Shown here one piece after another: positions 5,427-11,334 of a DNA stretch of 11,719 bases (positions are counted from its first letter, which is position 1; every line of letters starts with the position of its first letter). The position numbers were made by a program, and so were the translations under genes. Origin of the DNA: DATIHK01 sp035480775 (GTDB taxonomy: Bacteria > Patescibacteriota > WWE3 > UBA101185 > UBA10185); NCBI GenBank assembly GCA_035480775.1, contig DATIHK010000035.1:1-11719 (forward strand), read 5' to 3'. A model generated the notes under the pieces. The model was not told where the DNA came from, ran no database searches, and saw nothing but the letters and a program-made list of their open reading frames with translations.

Positions 5427-6596
5427 ATGAAAGCTGTTCATAATGACAAGTTATACGCGAAACTACATAAAGAGATATCTGTTAGGAAGTCTGCTCAAGA
5501 AGCATTAAAACATTCCACAGAAAGATTTGAAACTATCTTAAAAAATGTAGCAGATGGAATTACTGTGCAAGACAGAAGTGGCAAAATCGTATATGTTAAC
5601 GATGTCGGAGCCAAAATGTGTGGATTTGATTCAGCTGTACAAATGCAAAAAGCGTCGATTAATGCTTTTAAAGCCGCTATAGATAAATTTGAATTATTTG
5701 ACCAGAACGAAAATAAAATTAGTCTTGAAAGTTTGCCAGGTAGACAAGCATTAGCTGGTGAATACCCTACTCCGACTACTGTTTTATATAGAAATAAAAT
5801 TGATGGATCAAGAAGGTGGTCATTAATTAAAGCTCGCCCGGTATTTGATAAACACAATAAAGTTGAATATGCAGTAATAATTTTTACTGATATTACCGAA
5901 ACAAAAGAACTAGAAAAACAAAAGTCTCAATTTATAAGTAAAATTAGTCACGAAATCAAAACTCCACTGACAACTATTGAAGCTTTTATGCAACTCTTGG
6001 AGCGTCATACTAGAGCTTCTAAAGATATTCCATCAAAAAAAATCGTAGTTAAAGTAAACTTACAACTTTCAAAGCTAAATCAGCTGGTAGATAGTTTGCT
6101 AGATATTTCTAGAATTAATTCAAAGAGTTTCGCTCTCAAAACCGAAACATTTAATATTTACACTCTAATAGACTACTGCATCCGAGATATAAAGTTGCTG
6201 TACCCAAAGAGCATTATTAAAAACCAGTGTAAAAAACAATTACTTGTGATTGCAGATACTCAAAGTATTAGTTGGGTCGTTTTTAATTTACTTACTAATG
6301 CAGTAAAATTCGGTAGAAACAAAGAAATTGTTGTAAAATCTGAAATACACAATAATAAAGCCATAATAAGTGTTAAAGACAAAGGAATTGGTATACCATC
6401 TTCTGAACAGGCAAATGTGTTTGAGAGATTTTACCGAAATATATCTGATTTACACCAAACTTTTCCTGGGTTGGGTTTAGGGTTATACATAGCTTCAGAA
6501 ATATTAAAAATGCAAGGCGAGAAAATTAGCTTTATAAGTAAAGAAAATGTTGGCTCTACTTTTTCGTTTACAGTTACTCTTGCTAAAAATATATGA
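5427..6596 (+). CDS. Cytosolic PAS-domain sensor histidine kinase (HK1)
   Basis: This 389-residue kinase has no membrane segment. A short N-terminal helical linker (about 5-33, of the RKSAQEALKHSTERF kind) leads into a PAS domain (about 34-155). The DHp domain follows, with the phospho-accepting His175 in SHEIKTPL, then the HATPase domain. The ATPase boxes are complete: N box N287 and N291 (FNLLTNAVKF), G1 DKGIGIP (318-324), F box ERFYR (333-337) and G2 GLGLGLYI (348-355). It should autophosphorylate in response to a signal sensed by PAS, which is unknown. Its stop overlaps the start of the receiver gene (ATGA at 6593-6596), so the receiver is the expected partner. The start at 5427 is forced by an in-frame TAA immediately before it. 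No Shine-Dalgarno is seen. Its H-box region is clearly related to that of the second kinase (His401). Confidence 0.9.
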   Translation: MKAVHNDKLYAKLHKEISVRKSAQEALKHSTERFETILKNVADGITVQDRSGKIVYVNDVGAKMCGFDSAVQMQKASINAFKAAIDKFELFDQNENKISLESLPGRQALAGEYPTPTTVLYRNKIDGSRRWSLIKARPVFDKHNKVEYAVIIFTDITETKELEKQKSQFISKISHEIKTPLTTIEAFMQLLERHTRASKDIPSKKIVVKVNLQLSKLNQLVDSLLDISRINSKSFALKTETFNIYTLIDYCIRDIKLLYPKSIIKNQCKKQLLVIADTQSISWVVFNLLTNAVKFGRNKEIVVKSEIHNNKAIISVKDKGIGIPSSEQANVFERFYRNISDLHQTFPGLGLGLYIASEILKMQGEKISFISKENVGSTFSFTVTLAKNI

Positions 6597-6958
6597 AAAA
6601 GAATATTTGGATACTAGATGACGACGAATCCATAAATGAAGTAATTAAAATTATTCTCGAAGACGCAGGTTTCAATGCAAAAATATTTTCAGACGCAACT
6701 AGTTTAAAAAAGCAACTTAAAAAGAAGTCTCCGGATCTAATTTTATTAGACATTATCTTGTCTGGCCAAAGTGGAGTTGCTGTTGCAAATGAGCTAAAAA
6801 GTAGCGAACAAACTAAAAATATTCCAATTATTTTAATGTCAGCCAATCCAGACTTAAAAGCTGTTTCTAAGCAAGCAAAAGTCGAAAGTTATATAAGCAA
6901 ACCATTTGATATCAATTATTTAGTAAAACAAATTAACAAAGTTTTAACCACACATTGA
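6593..6958 (+). CDS. Single-domain response regulator (receiver only, RR1)
   Basis: The whole 121-residue protein is one receiver domain. The acidic pocket is D9-D10-D11, the phospho-acceptor is D53 (LILLDI), the switch residue is S83 (IILMSAN) and the conserved lysine is K103 (SKPFD). There is no output domain, so like CheY or Spo0F it must act by protein contact or as a relay intermediate. It overlaps the upstream kinase by 4 nt and is almost certainly phosphorylated by it. The residue at the +2 position after D53 and the loop ILSGQSG match ordinary receivers, so catalytic function appears intact. No DNA-binding part is lost to a frameshift: the frame ends in TGA and the next gene begins 49 nt later with its own ribosome site. 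Confidence 0.9.
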   Translation: MKKNIWILDDDESINEVIKIILEDAGFNAKIFSDATSLKKQLKKKSPDLILLDIILSGQSGVAVANELKSSEQTKNIPIILMSANPDLKAVSKQAKVESYISKPFDINYLVKQINKVLTTH

Positions 6959-7007
6959 GTTTTATTTAATATTTCACTCCTAGTATTAGGCTACGGAGGT
7001 GATTTGG

Positions 7008-7547
7008 ATGAGTACAGTCGTTACAGGTCTTTATGAATCAGTCCAAGATGTAAACACTACATTAGAAGACTTAAATAAGAAGGGCTATAGCACAGACAAA
7101 GTTTCGCTTATTACTAGAAAAGATATGGTAGAACGTAACTTTGATGTTAAAAATGCACTATCTGACGGTGTCCAGACTGGCTTGGTAGCTGGAAGCGTTG
7201 TAGGTGGCATTGTAGGTTTATTAGTTGGACTAGGAGCTATTACTTTACCCGGTATTGGTGCTATCTTTGTTGCTGGCCCTTTAGCTACTGCCTTAGGACT
7301 TACCGGAGCAGCGGGTTTAACGGCTTCAGGAGCAGTCACAGGAGCTTTAGCTGGAGGTATATTGGGAGCTTTAAAAGAGATTGGTATAGATGAAGTAGAA
7401 GCTAAGGTAATAGAAAACAAAATTAGAAAAGGTCAAACATTCTTGATGGTTTCTCCAGTTAATGGTGACGACAATGAAGTAAAAAATGTATTAAAATCGC
7501 ACAAAGCAACTGATATTATGTCGATGCAGCTTAATCTAACTATGTAG
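7008..7547 (+). CDS. General stress protein, YflT/GSP17M-like N-terminal domain with glycine-rich membrane hairpin
   Basis: This is a 179-residue protein. Residues 1-40 (VTGLYESVQDVNTTLEDLNK and on) match the YflT-like heat/stress domain pattern: a strand, then a helix, then K-V-S-L-I-T. Residues 56-122 are rich in Gly, Ala, Leu and Val with repeated G-x-x-x-G spacing and look like two or three membrane-inserting segments. The C-terminal part, GIDEVEAKVIENKIRKGQTF (126-145), is the usual ending in which the pair of acidic helices returns to a strand. Related proteins are induced by heat, salt or desiccation, and their molecular role is not established. ATG 7008 is preceded by GGAGGTGAT (6995-7003) at ideal spacing; the in-frame GTG at 6999 lies inside that site. 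A strong terminator follows. The gene separates the two kinase systems, which suggests stress-related control. Confidence 0.75.
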   Translation: MSTVVTGLYESVQDVNTTLEDLNKKGYSTDKVSLITRKDMVERNFDVKNALSDGVQTGLVAGSVVGGIVGLLVGLGAITLPGIGAIFVAGPLATALGLTGAAGLTASGAVTGALAGGILGALKEIGIDEVEAKVIENKIRKGQTFLMVSPVNGDDNEVKNVLKSHKATDIMSMQLNLTM

Positions 7548-7579
7548 AAAAAAGGCTCCTAGTTTCAGGAGCCTTTTTC
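7548..7579 (+). terminator. Intrinsic terminator after the general stress protein gene
   Basis: GGCTCCT (7554-7560) pairs with AGGAGCC (7567-7573) across a 6-nt loop. It is preceded by six A and followed by TTTTTC. It begins right after the stress-gene stop and isolates that gene from the second kinase. Its T-run overlaps the putative -35 box of the next promoter. Confidence 0.85.
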
Positions 7580-7603
7580 AAATCGCTCTAATTGAACTAT
7601 AAT
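7575..7603 (+). promoter_or_regulatory. Promoter of histidine kinase 2
   Basis: TTTTCA (7575-7580), 17 bp, TATAAT (7598-7603). The -10 is a perfect consensus. The predicted transcription start is about 7610, downstream of the only canonical in-frame start (TTG 7592), which creates a start-codon puzzle for the kinase. Confidence 0.6.
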
Positions 7604-9424
7604 ATACGAATACAAATAGGAATTTCGTCTATTTATAAATTCCCAAAAACTGTCCCTGCTGCGACCTTCATAACTTCTAATAGTGGAGTCGTCTTAAAAG
7701 TATCTAGTACAGTAAAATTAATATTTGAAATCGAAGCAAAGAAAGTTGTCGGTAAACAACTTTACACATTTTTTGATGAAAAAAGTCAAAAAGCTATTTC
7801 ACTGGTATTAAAAAATAATACGCGTGCAATGTTAGTGCACACAAGTAATCAAAAAATGGTGTATGTACATAATTCTGGTATCGAAGTGAACGGAAAACGA
7901 ATAATCGTCATTCGAGAAATAACTAAACTTTCGGAAAATCAACAAAAAGCTGAATTAAGGTACGCAATTTTAGAAGCTTTCGCTTGGAGTGCAACTCGAA
8001 GGGAAGCACTAAATCAAATCATTAAACTTGTAAGCAATAAATTTAAATGGTACGGCGGAATAGTTTGGCTATTAAATGACGAAAATGCCTTTAATATATT
8101 AACTTTTTGGAGTAAAAAATCCCGTAAAAGCGAACTTATTATTTCTGATTTAATTCAAAACAACGATTATCAGAAAGACCTTACTCAAAAAATTAGAACT
8201 TATAAAATTACTAAAAAAAATAAAATAAAAATATATAGCTTACCTATCGTTTTTGAAAATAAAACAATAGGAATACTAGAATTTGTGGGAAGTGGGTCTA
8301 GCATAATCAGTGATTTGTTTAAAAGCACTATAACTCTTCTCAAGCAACAATTAGGCCAATTTATAGTTACAAAAGAAGCAGTAGCTCAATTAAAAAGCAA
8401 TGAAGAAAATTATCGAACTTTAGTAGAATTAGCTCCTGATATTATATACAGCAAAGATTTGAGAGGAAGAATTAAAGCTATAAACTCTGCAGTTACCTCA
8501 ATAACGAATTTAAATACAAAAGATTTACTTGGTAGGCCTTTAACTGTTTTAGTAGACGCCTCCGAGCGTGAAGAAGTTGAAGAACAACTATCCAAAGAAA
8601 CAAATAAAATTGTTACCAAACCAGTCGAAGCAAGATTATTTTCTCAAAAAGGCAAATATATAGTTGGTGAAATTCGCGAGAGACCAAAAATTATTAATAA
8701 AAAAGTTACCATGAGACTAGGCATTATTAGAGATATTACGCAACGTAAATTGCTAGAGAAACAAAAAGATATGTGGGTTGGAATCTCTACTCACGAGCTA
8801 AAAACTCCTCTCACTACAATTAAAGCCTATACGCAACTGCTACTCAAATCAAAGTTATCCGAAAATGAGCAAAACTATCTAAAAACTATAAATGCGCTTA
8901 CCAATAAAATGACAAACTTAATAAATGATTTATTGGATGCTGCTCAAATAAACTCTGGTACTTTAACTATTAAAAAAGATAAAGTAAGTATAACTAATTT
9001 ACTAGAAACGCTCGCTCGTAACTCGCAAATTGCATTTAATACACATACAATTGTTTTAGACAAAACAGTTGAAATATCTCTTATTTGTGACAAAGAACGT
9101 GTTGGTCAAGCCATTTCAAATTTAGTATCTAATGCAGTAAAGTATTCCAAGCCAAAAACCAAAATTATTTTAGGCTTGCAACTGCTTCAAAATAATGCTG
9201 TTATTTCGGTAAAAGATTTCGGAATAGGCATTCCAAAAAAGAATTTAAGCAATGTTTTTAATGTTTTTTATCGTGCGGGCAATTATGAAGAGCGCAGTAT
9301 ATCTGGACTAGGTTTGGGACTATTTATAGCTCAATATATTGTACAAAAACACAATGGTAAAATTTGGGTAGAAAGTGAAGAAAATATTGGTTCAACTTTT
9401 TATATTTCTCTTCCTCTAAGTTGA
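7592..9424 (+). CDS. Cytosolic PAS-GAF-PAS sensor histidine kinase (HK2)
   Basis: This kinase has up to 610 residues and no membrane segments. From the N terminus it has a PAS-like domain (about 23-112), a GAF-like domain (about 122-258, ending in the typical LPIVFENKTIGILEF), a second PAS (about 268-385, EENYRTLVELAPDIIYSKD) and a DHp domain with His401 in THELKTPL. The HATPase domain has N510 and N514 (ISNLVSNAVKYS), G1 DFGIGIP (542-548) and G2 GLGLGLF (572-578). It should sense a cytoplasmic or redox-type signal and phosphorylate the OmpR-type regulator encoded 31 nt downstream. The start is uncertain. TTG 7592 is the only canonical in-frame start before the PAS domain, but a perfect -10 (7598-7603) would start transcription near 7610. 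An ATA at 7610, or an ATT at 7631 behind AGGAA, may be used instead. Confidence 0.9.
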   Translation: MNYNIRIQIGISSIYKFPKTVPAATFITSNSGVVLKVSSTVKLIFEIEAKKVVGKQLYTFFDEKSQKAISLVLKNNTRAMLVHTSNQKMVYVHNSGIEVNGKRIIVIREITKLSENQQKAELRYAILEAFAWSATRREALNQIIKLVSNKFKWYGGIVWLLNDENAFNILTFWSKKSRKSELIISDLIQNNDYQKDLTQKIRTYKITKKNKIKIYSLPIVFENKTIGILEFVGSGSSIISDLFKSTITLLKQQLGQFIVTKEAVAQLKSNEENYRTLVELAPDIIYSKDLRGRIKAINSAVTSITNLNTKDLLGRPLTVLVDASEREEVEEQLSKETNKIVTKPVEARLFSQKGKYIVGEIRERPKIINKKVTMRLGIIRDITQRKLLEKQKDMWVGISTHELKTPLTTIKAYTQLLLKSKLSENEQNYLKTINALTNKMTNLINDLLDAAQINSGTLTIKKDKVSITNLLETLARNSQIAFNTHTIVLDKTVEISLICDKERVGQAISNLVSNAVKYSKPKTKIILGLQLLQNNAVISVKDFGIGIPKKNLSNVFNVFYRAGNYEERSISGLGLGLFIAQYIVQKHNGKIWVESEENIGSTFYISLPLS

Positions 9425-9449
9425 TATATCAAGCAATTTATATTATTAT
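9421..9449 (+). promoter_or_regulatory. Strong promoter of the OmpR-type regulator, leaderless
   Basis: TTGATA (9421-9426), exactly 17 bp, TATTAT (9444-9449), then 6 nt to the ATG at 9456. This is the best-formed promoter in the window. The -35 overlaps the stop codon of the upstream kinase. The predicted start of transcription coincides with the start codon, and no Shine-Dalgarno is present. The regulator can therefore be made independently of its kinase. Confidence 0.65.
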
Positions 9450-9455
9450 GACGCT

Positions 9456-10127
9456 ATGTTACAAACTATTTTAGTCATAGAAGATGATGCAAACTTACAA
9501 ACATTTATATCGACTTTGTTAACAGATAATTTTTATTCCGTCAAAGTCTTAGCCGACGGAGTAAATGCCATTAAAACAATTGAAAAAATTAATCCTGATT
9601 TGGTTTTGCTTGACTTAAACTTACCCAATATAAAAGGTGAATCGGTGTGTAGCCAAATAAAAAAAGACTATCCGGCTCTTCCAGTCATAATTCTTACTGC
9701 TAAATCAGCTCTGTCAGATAAATTAAATGCCTTCGATCTAGGCGCAGATGATTACATTACTAAGCCTTTTGCAGCAGAAGAACTAATTGCCAGAATAAAA
9801 GCGACACTTAAGCAAAATAAAAAGATCGACAAATTAAAGGTAGCAGATCTCGAAATGAACACCGAAAGTATGGAAGTAAAAAGAAACGGAAAACTAATTA
9901 ATTTAACATCTCAAGAATATAAATTGCTCGAATGCTTAATTTTAAATAAAGATAAAGTTTTATCCCGCGAAACTTTGCTAAATAAAATTTGGCAAAATTC
10001 ATTTGATATCGAAACACGTGTTGTAGACGTATATATCAGTTACTTGCGAAGAAAAATAGACAAAAACGCAAAAAACAAACTTATTCATTCTGTTCGGGGT
10101 TTTGGCTATTCGCTAAAAGCGAGTTAG
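9456..10127 (+). CDS. OmpR/PhoB-family response regulator (RR2)
   Basis: This 223-residue protein has two domains. The receiver (1-120) has E9-D10-D11, phospho-acceptor D53 (LVLLDLNLP), T81 (IILTAK) and K103 (ITKPF). The C-terminal winged helix (about 128-222) has the PhoB pattern LTSQEYKLLECLILNKDKVL, RVVDVYISYLRRKID as the recognition helix, and the closing hairpin SVRGFGYSL. When phosphorylated it should dimerise and bind direct-repeat sites on DNA. The likely cognate kinase lies immediately upstream. It has its own consensus promoter and lacks a Shine-Dalgarno. Its last 47 nt overlap the end of a convergent 68-codon gene, which encodes a DHp-like protein that may exchange phosphate with it. 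Targets are unknown. The palindrome at 5343 is not an obvious OmpR direct repeat. Confidence 0.93.
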   Translation: MLQTILVIEDDANLQTFISTLLTDNFYSVKVLADGVNAIKTIEKINPDLVLLDLNLPNIKGESVCSQIKKDYPALPVIILTAKSALSDKLNAFDLGADDYITKPFAAEELIARIKATLKQNKKIDKLKVADLEMNTESMEVKRNGKLINLTSQEYKLLECLILNKDKVLSRETLLNKIWQNSFDIETRVVDVYISYLRRKIDKNAKNKLIHSVRGFGYSLKAS

Positions 10128-10287
10128 CTTTTTTTATTTGTTTTTTCAGATCAGTTAATGCCTTTTCTAGCGCCTTATAATGGCTATTATTTCCTTTTTT
10201 AATAAGTTCAATATATCCGCTTACCGCTGTATAAGTGGAATTCATTTTATGTAGTGTATCTTTAAGCTCTAAATAGTGCTTTTTCAT
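10081..10287 (-). CDS. Stand-alone DHp-like (histidine phosphotransfer) protein, 68 aa
   Basis: This 68-residue protein consists of two predicted helices joined by a short turn (about 3-31 and 35-60, turn at GNNS). Residues 13-29, HKMNSTYTAVSGYIELI, line up without gaps with a histidine-kinase H box and the helix after it (H-E-L-R-T-P-L-T-A-I-S-G-Y-x-E-L-L), so His13 falls on the phospho-accepting position. The acidic residue after His is replaced by Lys and the Pro by Thr. No ATPase domain exists, so it cannot phosphorylate itself. The nearest known parallel is the Spo0B/HPt type of phosphotransferase or a DHp-only inhibitor. It lies convergent to the OmpR-type regulator, overlapping its 3' end by 47 nt. 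A good promoter (10299-10326) precedes it and there is no Shine-Dalgarno. Whether the frame is expressed is not proven. Confidence 0.6.
   Translation of the reverse strand: MKKHYLELKDTLHKMNSTYTAVSGYIELIKKGNNSHYKALEKALTDLKKQIKKANSLLANSQNPEQNE
10112..10135 (+). terminator. Weak intrinsic terminator overlapping the stop of the OmpR-type regulator
   Basis: GCTAA (10112-10116) pairs with TTAGC (10124-10128), followed directly by seven T. The alternative stem TCGCT/AGCGA (10110-10122) is inside the same segment. The stem is short, so efficiency is uncertain. It would end the regulator transcript before most of the convergent DHp-like gene. Confidence 0.4.
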
Positions 10288-10298
10288 ATCTTACAAAC

Positions 10299-10326
10299 AT
10301 TTTACACACAATTAATTAATTGTTAA
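10299..10326 (-). promoter_or_regulatory. Promoter of the DHp-like gene
   Basis: On the minus strand TTAACA (10326-10321), 16 bp, TAAAAT (10304-10299). The boxes match the consensus at 5 of 6 positions each. The -10 ends 11 nt before the ATG at 10287, giving a leader of only a few nucleotides. The -35 overlaps the divergent promoter region of the GlsB-type gene. Confidence 0.55.
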
Positions 10327-10346
10327 ATCAAGCCAGTTAGTATAAA
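10320..10346 (+). promoter_or_regulatory. Possible promoter of the GlsB/YeaQ-type gene
   Basis: TATAAA (10341-10346) lies 6 nt before the Shine-Dalgarno. The best -35 candidate, TTGTTA (10320-10325), leaves a short 15-bp spacer. It overlaps the -35 of the divergent DHp-like gene, so the two could be controlled together. Confidence 0.35.
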
Positions 10347-10367
10347 GGTGTTAAGGAGGTGAGTAGA

Positions 10368-10625
10368 ATGAGTTTGATAATATTCTTAGTTTTTGGTGCG
10401 CTAGTAGGATGGATAGCGTCAATTGTAGTTAAAAACAATAGCCGTCAAGGATTGTTTGGCGACATATTGTTAGGTATTCTTGGTTCAATTGCTGGTGGGT
10501 ACATAATGCAAAATTTTGGACAACCGGGTGTTACAGGGTTTAACCTGTATAGTGTTTTCGTGGCTGTACTAGGAGCAATAGTTCTAGTAGTTTTGGGTAG
10601 AATGATATTGACTATGATAGCTTAA
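10368..10625 (+). CDS. GlsB/YeaQ/YmgE family stress-response membrane protein
   Basis: This 85-residue protein has three hydrophobic segments (about 2-21, 32-49, 61-84). The family pattern G-x-x-x-G-W-I-A (10-17), then a basic loop KNNSRQG (22-28), then G-D-I-L-L-G-I-L-G-S-I-A-G-G (31-44) is clear. The family used to be labelled transglycosylase-associated. Members are small inner-membrane proteins often induced by acid, osmotic or general stress, and no enzymatic role is established. ATG 10368 is preceded by AAGGAGGTGA (10353-10362) at ideal spacing, whereas an in-frame GTG at 10359 falls inside that site and is rejected. A strong bidirectional terminator follows. The other stress protein, at 7008, has a nearly identical ribosome site, so the two may share expression behaviour. 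Confidence 0.85.
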   Translation: MSLIIFLVFGALVGWIASIVVKNNSRQGLFGDILLGILGSIAGGYIMQNFGQPGVTGFNLYSVFVAVLGAIVLVVLGRMILTMIA

Positions 10626-10635
10626 AAGCTAAAAG

Positions 10636-10661
10636 AAAGCCCCGCGGAGAGCGGGGCTTTT
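10636..10661. terminator. Bidirectional intrinsic terminator between the GlsB-type gene and the lipoprotein gene
   Basis: AAAGCCCCGC (10636-10645) pairs perfectly with GCGGGGCTTT (10651-10660) across a 5-nt loop. T-runs on both strands serve the plus-strand gene ending at 10625 and the minus-strand gene ending at 10664. Confidence 0.9.
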
Positions 10662-10663
10662 CG

Positions 10664-11299
10664 TTAGCAATGTAAGTTGGTTTTGCAACTTTGTTTGGCC
10701 TCAGGATCATTAATTTGATCGCAGGCAGAGCAGGCGCTCCCATTTGAGCCTTTCATCATAGATGACGCATCTGTAAAAGTCATATTAGTAGGTACGGCAA
10801 ATTTAGTCTCGTCTAATAGCCAAGGGTCACATTTGTAATTGTTTGATGAATTCAAAGCTGCAGTAGCTGAAGTATTTGAATTTGTAGTATCAGACTTAGT
10901 TATATCAGAAACGTTCATTTTTATACCATTAGGCATACTACTTGACCAGAGATACATCCATTCGCCGTCGCTTACGACATTAGAAGACATTTCTTTACCA
11001 TCACTTGATGTTACTGTAAATACTCCTCCCATCTTTTTATTAGCTACAAAAATATCTCCCTTGGTCGTGTCTGTACTGTAAGTACAATGTACGGTTTTAC
11101 CTAAATTAAAAAGATCGCTTATTTTACCTGTAAAGCTTTCGCTAGTTGCAACTGTTGGAGTCGTAGGAGTGTTAGTGGTTGTAGTAGTTTCTTTGTTTTG
11201 ATTTGACACCATTTTATTTTTTAAATTTTTTGCGACGCATCCTACCAGAAGTAGAGCTAGTAAAATTAGTAAACCAACTGTCAAATATTTTTTATTCAT
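10664..11299 (-). CDS. Cys-rich lipoprotein, function unknown
   Basis: This is a 211-residue secreted lipoprotein. An N-terminal signal peptide (KK, then hydrophobic 6-19) ends in the lipobox L18-V19-G20-C21, so the mature protein would be anchored through diacylglyceryl Cys21. A Thr/Pro/Asn linker (about 37-55) leads to a folded part with strands such as GDIFVANKKMGGVFTV and GEWMYLWSS (81-120). A second Ser/Thr/Asn-rich spacer (134-154) follows, then a C-terminal segment with CDPW (157-160) and a Cys cluster (C190, C193, C205, C211). Apart from the lipid Cys there are six cysteines, an even number suited to disulphides. I do not recognise a named family. The beta-rich middle loosely recalls periplasmic lipoprotein-carrier-like folds. 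A TATAAT on the minus strand ends 5 nt before the ATG. The gene lies 6 nt after the stop of the upstream anchored protein gene. Confidence 0.8.
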   Translation of the reverse strand: MNKKYLTVGLLILLALLLVGCVAKNLKNKMVSNQNKETTTTTNTPTTPTVATSESFTGKISDLFNLGKTVHCTYSTDTTKGDIFVANKKMGGVFTVTSSDGKEMSSNVVSDGEWMYLWSSSMPNGIKMNVSDITKSDTTNSNTSATAALNSSNNYKCDPWLLDETKFAVPTNMTFTDASSMMKGSNGSACSACDQINDPEAKQSCKTNLHC

Positions 11300-11304
11300 A
11301 TCTT

Positions 11305-11334
11305 ATTATATACGATGTTTTTTAAGGAAGTAAA
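11305..11334 (-). promoter_or_regulatory. Promoter of the lipoprotein gene, inside the end of the upstream gene
   Basis: On the minus strand TTTACT (11334-11329), 18 bp, TATAAT (11310-11305), then 5 nt to the ATG at 11299. The -10 is perfect and overlaps the stop codon of the upstream gene. The mRNA would be leaderless or nearly so. Confidence 0.5.

Noticed and set aside
5495..5857. A 120-codon minus-strand frame inside histidine kinase 1
   Set aside because: It lies antisense to a well-conserved PAS coding region, has no start signals and resembles no known protein.
6590..6960. Reassignment of UGA to Gly (code 25, as in Gracilibacteria/SR1)
   Set aside because: UGA ends HK1 at the ATGA overlap, ends RR1, ends HK2 and ends the first partial gene, each at the expected domain boundary.
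7085..7420. A 111-codon Pro/Ala-rich minus-strand frame inside the stress-protein gene
   Set aside because: Its composition is the mirror of the Gly/Ala-rich codons on the other strand, and it has no ribosome site or promoter.
10839..11081. An 80-codon plus-strand frame inside the lipoprotein gene
   Set aside because: It is antisense to a lipoprotein with a clear signal peptide and lipobox, with no initiation signals.
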